Shown piece by piece: positions 54,350-61,847 of a stretch of 64,000 nucleotides of DNA. Position 1 is the first letter of the stretch; each line of letters begins with the position of its first letter. The stretch is from Rhodoplanes sp963840055 (GTDB lineage Bacteria > Pseudomonadota > Alphaproteobacteria > Rhizobiales > Xanthobacteraceae): positions 124,001 to 188,000 of the forward strand of contig CAWIXM010000013.1 of the NCBI GenBank assembly GCA_963840055.1, given 5' to 3'. A program made the position numbers and the translations under genes. Below the pieces are notes generated by a model, which was not told the DNA's origin, searched no databases, and was given only the letters and a program-made list of their open reading frames with translations.

Positions 54350-56270
54350 ATGTCGTCGCGCGCGGATGCACCATCAGATTCGACGTCGCCGACGCTGAGG
54401 TCTTCGCTTGTTAAGTCGGACGTGCCGGTGAGGGCCGGTTCGGCTCGGCGCGCGTGATCTCGAAGTCGATCGCCAGGGCGACGGGCGAATTTATCTGCGG
54501 TCGCGACAGGCGCTTTCAGCCTATCCGAGCAAGCTCACCGAGCGTCTTGAGCACTGGGCGGCGGTCGCGCCCGACCGCACGTTTATCGCCCAGCGTACCG
54601 CAGAGGGACCCTGGCGTGAGGTGAGCTACGCGCAAACCCTCGATCAGGTTCGCCGCATCGGCGCGGCCCTGCTGCGCCGCGATCTCTCTGCCGACCGGCC
54701 GATCCTGATTCTGTCCGGCAACGACATCGAGCACGCACTGCTCGGGCTAGCGGCGAACTATGTCGGCATTCCCTACGCGCCGGTGTCGCCCGCCTATTCG
54801 CTCATCTCCACCGATTTCGGCAAGCTCCGGCACATCGTCAATCTCTTGACCCCGGGCTTGGTATTCGCGGCCGATGGCGCGACTTACGCCGCGGCGATCG
54901 AGGCGACCGTCGCGCCGCAGACAGAGCTGGTGACGGTTCGCCATTCGCCGCCCGGCCGGACAGCGACGCCGTTTGCCGATCTGTTTGCCGCAGCGCCGGG
55001 CGCGGCCGTCACCGCGGCCCATGCCGCAGTCGGGCCGGAAACCATCGCCAAATTCCTATTCACCTCGGGTTCGACCGGGCAGCCCAAGGCCGTGATCAAC
55101 ACCCAACGTATGTGGTGTTCGAACCAAGAGATGACGCGCGCGGCGCTCGCTTATTTTATCGACGAGCCGCCGATCATTGTCGACTGGGCGCCCTGGCATC
55201 ACACCGCCGGCGGCAATCATGATGTCGGCCTTGTGCTCTACAATGGCGGCACGCTTTACATCGACGAAGGCAAGCCGCTGCCGGGCGCGATCGAGACGAC
55301 GGTGCGCAATCTGCGCGAAATCGCCCCGACCTGGTACTTTACAGTGCCCAGGGGTTTCGAAGCCCTATTGCCCTATTTCCGCGCCGACGCCGCGCTGCGC
55401 GCAAACTTCTTCAGCCGCGTCAAGGTGCTGTGGTTCGCCGGCGCCGGCATCGCGCAGCATGTGTTTGACGAGATACAGGATCTCGCGATCAAGACCTGCG
55501 GCGAGCATATCCTGTTTCTCACCGGCTTCGGCGCGACCGAAACTGCGCCCGAAGTGCTGGTGCGCACGTGGGCGAGCGGTTCGGCCGCCAATGTCGGGCT
55601 GCCGGTTGCCGGACTGGAGTTCAAGCTGGCGCCGGCCGAGGGCAAATTGGAAGGGCGCGTGCGCGGCCCCAATATAACGCCGGGTTATTGGCGCCAACCC
55701 GATCTCAGCGCCGCGGCTTGCGATGAGGAGGGCTTCTACAAACTCGGCGACGCGTTCAAATTCGCTGATCCCGATGATCCCACCGAAGGCCTCCTGTTCG
55801 ACGGTCGGACGGCGGAGGATTTCAAGCTTGCAACCGGCACCTGGGTGAATGTCGGGCCGCTGCGTGCGCACATCATCGACCACTTCGCGCCCTTCGTGCG
55901 CGACGTGGTGTTGTCCAGCCCCGACCGCGACGACCTCGGCGTGCTCGTCTTCCCCGATGTCGAGGCCTGCCGCCGGCTCGCCCCGCATCTGCCGGGGAAC
56001 ACGCCGCCTGACAAACTGCTGAGCGATGCGCAGGTGCGCGCCGAGTTCGCGTTTCTGCTCGATACGTTGGCAAAGCAAAGCACCGGCAGCTCAAATCGCG
56101 TCTGCCGCGCGATCCTGATGCACGAGCAGCCCTCGCTCGATATCGGCGAAATCACCGACAAGGGCTCGATCAATCAGCGAATGGTGTTGCGCCATCGCGC
56201 GGCGCTGGTCGAGGAGCTGCACGCGACGCAGTCTTCATCCCGCGTCATCGCCGTCACCAGCGGCGGATAG
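54350..56270 (+). CDS. fcs: Feruloyl-CoA synthase, frameshifted near the N-terminus
   Basis: An ANL-superfamily ligase that activates ferulate or related hydroxycinnamates to the CoA thioester. The AMP-binding P-loop is FLFTSGSTGQPKAVINT; further typical segments are GIPYAPVSPAYSLISTDFGK, DWAPWHHTAGGNHDVGLVLY and FLTGFGATETAPEVLVR. The conserved N-terminal part GARDLEVDRQGDGRIYLRSR lies upstream of the only good in-frame start (GTG 54621), and its frame is closed by a TGA. Removing one G from GGG at 54432-54434 fuses it to ATG 54350 and gives 639 residues with the typical VRPVRLGARDLEV. Confidence 0.9.
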
Positions 56271-56430
56271 GAGGCGCGCGTCGGCGCGCCGTGCCTCTAT
56301 TTGATGAGGCGACGCGGAGCGCAGCACAACGCAAGGTGTGGTAGATTCCCATCGCTTCCCTGTCTAAATAACGGGCGGGCGGCGTCGCTCCGTATTGTGC
56401 GTGCGCGGCCGCCCGCAACGATGGATCGTC

Positions 56431-57837
56431 ATGGCTGAGCATTACGATTTGGTTGTCATCGGCTCCGGACCCGGCGGCTATGTATGCGCCATTCGCGCGG
56501 CGCAGCTCGGCCTCAAGACCGCGCTCATCGAGAAGAACGCGACCTTCGGCGGCACCTGCCTCAATGTCGGGTGCATTCCCTCCAAGGCGCTGCTGCATGC
56601 CTCCGAACTTTACGAGGAGGCCGCGCACGCCTTCGCCGGCATGGGCATCAAGATCGGGCCGCCGGAGCTCGATCTTGCCGGCATGATGCGGTTCAAGGAC
56701 GAGGGCGTCGACGGCAACGTCAAGGGCGTCGCCTTCCTGCTCAAGAAGAACAAGGTCGACACGGTTCAGGGCGTCGCCCGCATCCTCGCCCCGGGCAGGG
56801 TCGAGGTGAAGGGCGCGGACGGCGCGACGCAGACGGTGGAGACGAAGAACATCGTCATCGCCACCGGCTCGGACGTCGCGAAGCTCAAGGGCGTGACCAT
56901 CGACGAGGAGCGCATCGTCTCGTCCACCGGCGCGCTCATCCTTCCGCGCGTGCCGGAGCGGCTGCTGGTCGTCGGGGCGGGCGTGATCGGGCTCGAGCTC
57001 GGCTCGGTGTGGCGGCGGCTCGGCGCGGAGGTGATCGTGGTCGAGTTCCTCGACCGCATCGTGCCCGGCGTCGATCTGGAGGTCGCCAAGCAATTCCAAC
57101 GCCTCCTTCAGCGGCAGGGCATGAGCTTCAAGCTCGCCTCCAAGGTGACCGGCATCGATGCGAGCGGGCCGCGGCTGAAGGCGAGCGTCGAACCGGTCGC
57201 AGGCGGGCCGGCGGAGACGATCGAAGCCGACGTGGCGCTGATTGCGATCGGCCGGGTGCCTTACACCGAAGGGCTCGGGCTCGATGCGGCCGGCGTTGCG
57301 CTCGACGAGCGCGGGCGCGTGATCACGGATGCGCATTTCGCCACCAACGTGGCGGGCATTTACGCGATCGGCGATACGATCGCGGGTCCCATGCTCGCGC
57401 ATAAGGCGGAGGACGAGGGCGTGGCGGTCGCGGAAATTCTTGCCGGCCGCGCGGGCCACGTGAATTACGACGTGATCCCCAATGTCGTTTACACCTATCC
57501 GGAGCTCGCCTCGGTCGGCAAAAGCGAGGAGGAGCTGAAGGCTGCGGGCATCGCCTACAATGTCGGCAAGTTTCCGTTCACGGCGAATGGCCGCGCCAAG
57601 GTCAACCGGCAGACCGAAGGTTTTGTGAAAATCCTCGCCGACGCGAAAACCGACCGCGTGCTCGGCGTGCACATTCTCGGCCCCGATGCCGGCAACATGA
57701 TCGCCGAAGCCGCCATCGCGATGGAACTCGGCGCGTCATCGGAAGACATCGCGCGCACCTGCCACGCCCACCCGACGCTGTCGGAAGCGGTGAAGGAGGC
57801 GGCGCTGGCCGTGGAAAAACGGGCGATTCATGTGTGA
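56431..57837 (+). CDS. lpdA: Dihydrolipoyl dehydrogenase (E3)
   Basis: A flavoprotein that reoxidises lipoamide in 2-oxoacid dehydrogenase complexes. The 468-residue protein has the FAD site VVIGSGPGGYVCAIRAAQLG, the redox disulfide in GGTCLNVGCIPSKAL, the NAD site LLVVGAGVIGLELGSVWRR, and the C-terminal His-Glu of CHAHPTLSEAVKEAAL. ATG 56431 fits the family N-terminus. It is probably core metabolism rather than part of the upstream catabolic cluster, since 160 bp separate it from fcs. Confidence 0.95.
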   Translation: MAEHYDLVVIGSGPGGYVCAIRAAQLGLKTALIEKNATFGGTCLNVGCIPSKALLHASELYEEAAHAFAGMGIKIGPPELDLAGMMRFKDEGVDGNVKGVAFLLKKNKVDTVQGVARILAPGRVEVKGADGATQTVETKNIVIATGSDVAKLKGVTIDEERIVSSTGALILPRVPERLLVVGAGVIGLELGSVWRRLGAEVIVVEFLDRIVPGVDLEVAKQFQRLLQRQGMSFKLASKVTGIDASGPRLKASVEPVAGGPAETIEADVALIAIGRVPYTEGLGLDAAGVALDERGRVITDAHFATNVAGIYAIGDTIAGPMLAHKAEDEGVAVAEILAGRAGHVNYDVIPNVVYTYPELASVGKSEEELKAAGIAYNVGKFPFTANGRAKVNRQTEGFVKILADAKTDRVLGVHILGPDAGNMIAEAAIAMELGASSEDIARTCHAHPTLSEAVKEAALAVEKRAIHV

Positions 57838-57871
57838 CGGCGTAGCCTCGGAGTTTGCCCGCCGCAATGAC

Positions 57872-58044
57872 GCTCACTCGCAAACCACGTCGAGAGCTTT
57901 TGGAAGCGGTTTAAGGCTTCGATCCGCTCAGCGCATATCCATGTCAGCGCCAAATATGTCGATCTATCTGAGCGAGTTCACATTCCGGCCAAACCATCGT
58001 CAGATGACGAACGCGATGTTGACCCTCTGATTGCGGCTGCTTAA
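57872..58044 (+). pseudogene. Remnant of an ISXO2/IS1595-like transposase C-terminus
   Basis: One frame from 57880 reads ANHVESFWKRFKASIRSAHI and on to VSAKYVD; a second frame continues YLSEFTFRPNHRQMTNAM. Together they resemble the end of ISXO2-type DDE transposases (N-x-VESFW, then YLxEFxFRxNxR). The frame changes near 57967, and a stop lies just upstream, so only a decayed tail of about 55 codons remains. No terminal inverted repeats were recognised. It marks past transposon activity beside the toxin-antitoxin pair. Confidence 0.55.
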
Positions 58045-58196
58045 CAAATCCAGCAGGACCGACCCCGCGGGACTCTTCCTGCGCAATAAACTCCCGCAGC
58101 CGACCGGAATGTAAGGTTTTTGAAAGGGATAGAGGAGCGTCGATCATAGACGAAATGCGCTCTTTCTCTAGCCAAATTCGCAGGCTACCATACAGC

Positions 58197-58841
58197 ATGT
58201 CCGGTCACGACCAAAATGTAGTGGTTTCCGCCTTTACGGAAGACCAAGTTGCGCGCCTGACCGGTATCAGCATCGGGCAACTCCGCTATTGGGACCGCAC
58301 GAATTTCTTTCAACCGAGTCTCGCTTACGAGAACCGCCGTGCGTCTTACAGTCGTATCTATTCATTCCGCGACATCGTCTGCCTAAAGGTTGTTAATGCC
58401 CTGCGGAATGAAGCGAAGGTTCCGCTCCCACATCTTCGCGACGTAAAAGACAAATTGCGGCATCTTGGCGATGATCTTTGGTCGAAAACGACTTTTTATG
58501 TCCTCAATAAGAGAGTAGTTTTCTTCAATCTAGAAACCGACCGTAGGGAAGACGTGGTTAGCGGCCAGGGCGTGCTCCAAATCCCGCTCAAGGTTGTTTC
58601 TGGCGATATGGAAGATGCCGTGCGTGCCATGTGGCGCAGAGATGAAGCGTCGTTTGGGAAAATTGAACGTCATCGCAATATCGCTTGCAATCAAGAAGTC
58701 ATCGCGGGAACGCGCATTCCTGTTCGCGCGATCAAGGCATTTGCTGATGCCGGGTATTCAATAGATGAAATCAAAAGGGAGTACCCAAGTCTCACCGAGC
58801 AGGATATCCGCGCCGCGATCGAGCATAACGCGGCTGCCTGA
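58197..58841 (+). CDS. Antitoxin with MerR-like HTH and DUF433 domain
   Basis: A 214-residue protein. The N-terminal MerR-like helix-turn-helix is visible as FTEDQVARLTGISIGQLRYW, followed by a wing. The C-terminal DUF433 domain reads IAGTRIPVRAIKAFADAGYS and IDEIKREYPSLTEQDIRAAI. This architecture resembles long VapB45-type antitoxins of PIN-like toxins. ATG 58197 is chosen; an upstream ATG (58155) adds 14 residues. DNA here is less GC-rich than the neighbours, with AAA/ATT-rich codons, which suggests acquisition. The toxin gene overlaps its 3' end. Confidence 0.82.
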   Translation: MSGHDQNVVVSAFTEDQVARLTGISIGQLRYWDRTNFFQPSLAYENRRASYSRIYSFRDIVCLKVVNALRNEAKVPLPHLRDVKDKLRHLGDDLWSKTTFYVLNKRVVFFNLETDRREDVVSGQGVLQIPLKVVSGDMEDAVRAMWRRDEASFGKIERHRNIACNQEVIAGTRIPVRAIKAFADAGYSIDEIKREYPSLTEQDIRAAIEHNAAA

Positions 58842-59244
58842 TCCTGATCGGCCGGCTCTTCGCGTCTTCCTCGACGCAGGAGTTCCTGATTCCGCTGGCG
58901 ACGTATTCCGAAACCGAGGTCACTTCGTCATTCTTCACCGTCAGGTATTGGCTGAAAAATCAGCAGATGATGTTGTTTGCACGGCGGCTCTGGCAAACGA
59001 TGCGATCTTGTTGGCTATCGATCCTGATATGAAGCGATTTCCGAAACGCTTCGGGATCAGCCATGGCAGCCCTCGGTTTGCGCGGCTTAATTTAATTTGG
59101 ATAGGGTGTAACGAACTTCTAGCTGCAAAGCGCCTCGAACAGGCTATTGCCCTGATTGAGTTTGAATGGAAAGTGAGTACGGAAAAAGTTGCGCGACGGC
59201 TTTGGCTAGAGATTGGACCCCATCATATCCGGATTAATCGCTAA
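58765..59244 (+). CDS. DUF5615 PIN-like toxin (VapC45-like)
   Basis: The core LRVFLDAGVPDSAGDVFRNR with its Asp, followed by GHFVILHRQVLAEKSADDVV and LLAIDPDMKRF, matches the PIN-like DUF5615 nuclease family that pairs with DUF433 antitoxins. The frame overlaps the antitoxin gene. The annotated ATG (58765) gives an N-terminal 30 residues that look unconserved; a start near 58835 (CTG) just before the domain is possible. The expected action is RNA cleavage restrained by the upstream gene product. The activity is inferred from family pairing. Confidence 0.75.
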   Translation: MKSKGSTQVSPSRISAPRSSITRLPDPDRPALRVFLDAGVPDSAGDVFRNRGHFVILHRQVLAEKSADDVVCTAALANDAILLAIDPDMKRFPKRFGISHGSPRFARLNLIWIGCNELLAAKRLEQAIALIEFEWKVSTEKVARRLWLEIGPHHIRINR

Positions 59245-59264
59245 CTACCTGCGTCAGGTTCCTC

Positions 59265-60485
59265 TCACTTACGAAACACCTCGCTGAGCCAGTCGTATAT
59301 GACCGCGTTGGAAAGCGACAGATTGCCGACCTGGCAGTGCATGTCCGCGCCTTCTTCCGCGGTGAACAGGCGACGCGTAACCGGTCCTGATACCTCACGG
59401 CAGTAGCGCTCGAACTGCGCCGCCGTTTCTCCGCCTTCGCCCGCGCCAGCCATCGCCAGCGTCGGACATTTGATATTGGCGAGGCCGTCGCCGGCGGTGA
59501 AGTCGGCAAGCCGGTTGAGCCATCCGGCGAAGCTGTCGACGCCGAATCTGCGGCACGCCGATTTGATACTGAGTTTTTGAACGCGCGGAAACTCGGCGTC
59601 GGGAATCTCATCGATCTCTGCGAGCTTGATCGGAGGCGGATTCGCAGGGTCCATGTCGGCAAAGCCGAGAATATAGGCCTGGAGGTCGACGATCGGCGAA
59701 TTGACGACAAGCGCGCGAATTCGGGGATCATGCATGCCGGCGCGAATGACGAAATAGCCGCCGAAGCTTATCCCATAGAGGGCGAACCGCTCGGCGGCGA
59801 CCTCGCGGCGCGTCAGCGCGTAATCGATCATGGCGCCGATCGGCTTTTCGTAATCGGGCCGGAACGTCAGCTTCGGATGAAAGCGCAAGCAGCCGACTTG
59901 TCCCGGCCCCTCGCCGACCAGCACATTGAAGCCGCGCTCGAGGCCCGCCTTCGCGGCCTGGAAATAGAGTTCCTCCCCGGTGCCGTCGAAGCCGGTGAGA
60001 ACCAGGACCGTCCGGCCATTGGCCGCGCCCGCGGCCGGAGTCATGAAATAGCCGGGCAGCATGGTTCCCTCGAAGGGCATTTCGACGGCCTCGATGCGCT
60101 CGGCCATGTGCTTCGTCGCTTCAATGAAAGTCTCGCGCGACGCACGGCCCCATTGCAGCCCCTCGCGGCCGAACGGATCGGCGAAGTACTCCGCCGATCG
60201 GTAATACATCGATGCGCGCAGCAAATGATCGCGGGCGCTGATCGCGTGGCCGCGGCGCGCCGCGTCTTCGCCAGCCTTGCGGACGCGATCGCCGAGTGCG
60301 GAGAAAGCCGGCGGCCATCCATAGGGATCGTCGCCCTGTATGGCGCCGCGCGCGGCGAAGATTTCACCGGGCTCGCCGCCCTTGAAGCTTCCGGCGCCGA
60401 GCGAGCGCATGAGCTGAAAATCCATTTCCGGATTTTGGAAGCCGACAATGCGGGTTGCTGTTCGTTCGACGCGCGACATCGGCAT
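59265..60485 (-). CDS. Alpha/beta hydrolase (2,6-dihydroxypseudooxynicotine hydrolase-like / FrsA-like)
   Basis: A 406-residue hydrolase with a helical N-terminal region followed by an alpha/beta fold. The oxyanion region is VLVLTGFDGTGEELYFQA, the nucleophile elbow is ALYGISFGGYFVI (Ser), and the late His is in EEGADMHCQVGNLSLSNAVI. The architecture matches the C-C bond hydrolases and esterases around 2,6-dihydroxypseudooxynicotine hydrolase. Two close in-frame ATGs (60485 and 60479) can start it after AGAAGGAA. It stands alone; substrate unknown. Confidence 0.83.
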   Translation of the reverse strand: MPMSRVERTATRIVGFQNPEMDFQLMRSLGAGSFKGGEPGEIFAARGAIQGDDPYGWPPAFSALGDRVRKAGEDAARRGHAISARDHLLRASMYYRSAEYFADPFGREGLQWGRASRETFIEATKHMAERIEAVEMPFEGTMLPGYFMTPAAGAANGRTVLVLTGFDGTGEELYFQAAKAGLERGFNVLVGEGPGQVGCLRFHPKLTFRPDYEKPIGAMIDYALTRREVAAERFALYGISFGGYFVIRAGMHDPRIRALVVNSPIVDLQAYILGFADMDPANPPPIKLAEIDEIPDAEFPRVQKLSIKSACRRFGVDSFAGWLNRLADFTAGDGLANIKCPTLAMAGAGEGGETAAQFERYCREVSGPVTRRLFTAEEGADMHCQVGNLSLSNAVIYDWLSEVFRK

Positions 60486-60507
60486 ATTTCCTTCTGCAGG
60501 GGCATAA

Positions 60508-60552
60508 GAGCATTTTCCGGCGAAGTGGAAACCGGTTCGCCGCAGAAAATGC
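60508..60552. repeat. 45-bp dispersed repeat, copy 2
   Basis: The sequence from GAGCATTTTCCGGCG to CGCAGAAAATGC equals the reverse complement of 22398-22442 at 43 of 45 positions. It is located upstream of the hydrolase gene start, about 23 bp from its ATG. Confidence 0.85.
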
Positions 60553-60562
60553 GCCAGCGCGA

Positions 60563-60600
60563 CTCCCTCCCCCGCAAGCGGGGGAGGGTTCGGGAGGGGG
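60563..60600. repeat. Palindromic GC hairpin between xerC and the hydrolase gene
   Basis: CCCTCCCCCGC/GCGGGGGAGGG forms an 11-bp stem with a short AA-type loop, followed by TTCGGGAGGGGG. It is the same family as the elements near 1.7, 21.0 and 25.4 kb, and lies at the 3' side of xerC. Confidence 0.75.
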
Positions 60601-60631
60601 CTACGAGTTATTCAAACACGCCGCGCAGCGT

Positions 60632-61765
60632 TTAAGGCCGTGGATGGGCGTTTTTGTACACTTCGAGCAGCCGCTCGCTGTCGATGCCGGTGTAAATCTG
60701 CGTCGTCGAGAGCGAGGCGTGTCCGAGCAATTCCTGGATCGCGCGCAGATCGCCGCCGCGCACGAGCAGGTGCGTGGCGAACGAATGGCGCAAGGCGTGC
60801 GGCGTCGCGGTGTCGGCCAGGCCGAGCGCGCCGCGCAGCCGCTGCATCGCAAGCTGGATAATGCGGGGTGACAGCGGTCCGCCCTTGGCGCCGAGGAACA
60901 AAGGCCCCTCCGCCGGTAGGTCGTAAGGGCAGAGCGCGACATAGTCCGCGATCAGCTGCAGCACCTGCATCAGCACGGGGACCATGCGGCGTTTGTCGCC
61001 CTTGCCGGTCACGATAATGACGTCGCCCGCGCCCGGCGCCGGAACGTCCTTACGCTTCAGGCCGAGCGCCTCGGAAATGCGCAAGCCCGAGCCATACAGC
61101 AATGCGAGCACGGCGGAGTCGCGCGCGAGTACCCAGGGTTCGCGCTCCTCGCCTGCGCGCAGGTCGGCATCGGCGATGCGCTTGGCGGCGGCGATGGTCA
61201 GCGGCTTCGGCAATGTCTTGGCGATCTTGGGCGCACGCACTGCTGCGAGCGCGCCGACCCCGCCCTTGCCCGCGCGTTCGAGAAAGCGGGCGAAGGAGCG
61301 CACGCCGGCGAGCGCGCGCATCAACGAACGGCTGGAAATCCCTTCGGCCCGCCGCGCCGCCATGAAGGCGCGCACATCCGCAGGAACGAGCGCGGCAAGG
61401 TTTGCTAGCGTGGGTCGGCCGCCGAGATGATCGGCGAGGAACGAAAGGAACTGATGGGCGTCGCGCTGATAAGCCTCGACCGTCTTGGCCGACATGCGCC
61501 GCTCGGCGGCAAGATGCGCGAGCCAGCGCGCAAGCTCCGCCGCTACTTCGGGGGCCGTAAAGGGGAGGTCCGCTCCTGCATTCGGCGCGACTGTCTGCGG
61601 ACCGTGCCCAGAGCGTGTTTCGCTCCGATTGATCTTCTTCCCGCTCATTCCCGCGGAAGCGGGAATCCCGTTTTCCTGCGCGGTGCTGGATCCCCGCCTG
61701 CGCGGGGACGAGCGGACGCCGCCCCCCATCGCACCGCTTTTTGCCCTGGAAAACCTGCTCATCAA
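60632..61765 (-). CDS. xerC: Tyrosine recombinase XerC
   Basis: Site-specific recombinase that resolves chromosome dimers at dif. The core-binding domain includes WLAHLAAERRMSAKTVEAYQ. The catalytic domain has the Arg in LYGSGLRISEALGL, Lys in GKGDKRRMVPV, His-x-x-Arg in HALRHSFATHLL, and the Tyr after LGHASLSTTQIYT. The N-terminal 60 residues are unusual: codons 18-41 come from a palindromic repeat (RSSPRRRGSSTAQENGIP). The true start may therefore lie further inside, but no clear alternative with a ribosome site was found. The gene is divergent from priA. Confidence 0.92.
   Translation of the reverse strand: MMSRFSRAKSGAMGGGVRSSPRRRGSSTAQENGIPASAGMSGKKINRSETRSGHGPQTVAPNAGADLPFTAPEVAAELARWLAHLAAERRMSAKTVEAYQRDAHQFLSFLADHLGGRPTLANLAALVPADVRAFMAARRAEGISSRSLMRALAGVRSFARFLERAGKGGVGALAAVRAPKIAKTLPKPLTIAAAKRIADADLRAGEEREPWVLARDSAVLALLYGSGLRISEALGLKRKDVPAPGAGDVIIVTGKGDKRRMVPVLMQVLQLIADYVALCPYDLPAEGPLFLGAKGGPLSPRIIQLAMQRLRGALGLADTATPHALRHSFATHLLVRGGDLRAIQELLGHASLSTTQIYTGIDSERLLEVYKNAHPRP
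61645..61712. repeat. SRESGNP-type palindromic repeat in the 5' part of xerC
   Basis: Hairpins TTCCCGC/GCGGGAA (61648-61665) and ATCCCCGC/GCGGGGA (around 61690-61708) have the same layout as the cobC element at 21778-21845. It is read in the xerC frame without a stop. Confidence 0.85.
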
Positions 61766-61847
61766 AAGCCGTCGCCCGCCTTGACACGCGCCCTTTATAT
61801 CCCACCCCTTCGTTTACCAATTGTTAACTCGGGCCGGCGCGACACAG

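Noticed and set aside
54248..54457. 69-codon open frame between the DUF35 gene and fcs as a separate gene
   Set aside because: Its last 35 codons (from ATG 54350) are the displaced N-terminus of feruloyl-CoA synthase; the earlier part is a shadow of the DUF35 gene.
56254..57672. 472-codon minus-strand open frame opposite lpdA
   Set aside because: lpdA carries all expected motifs; the antisense product is low-complexity, His/Arg-rich sequence.
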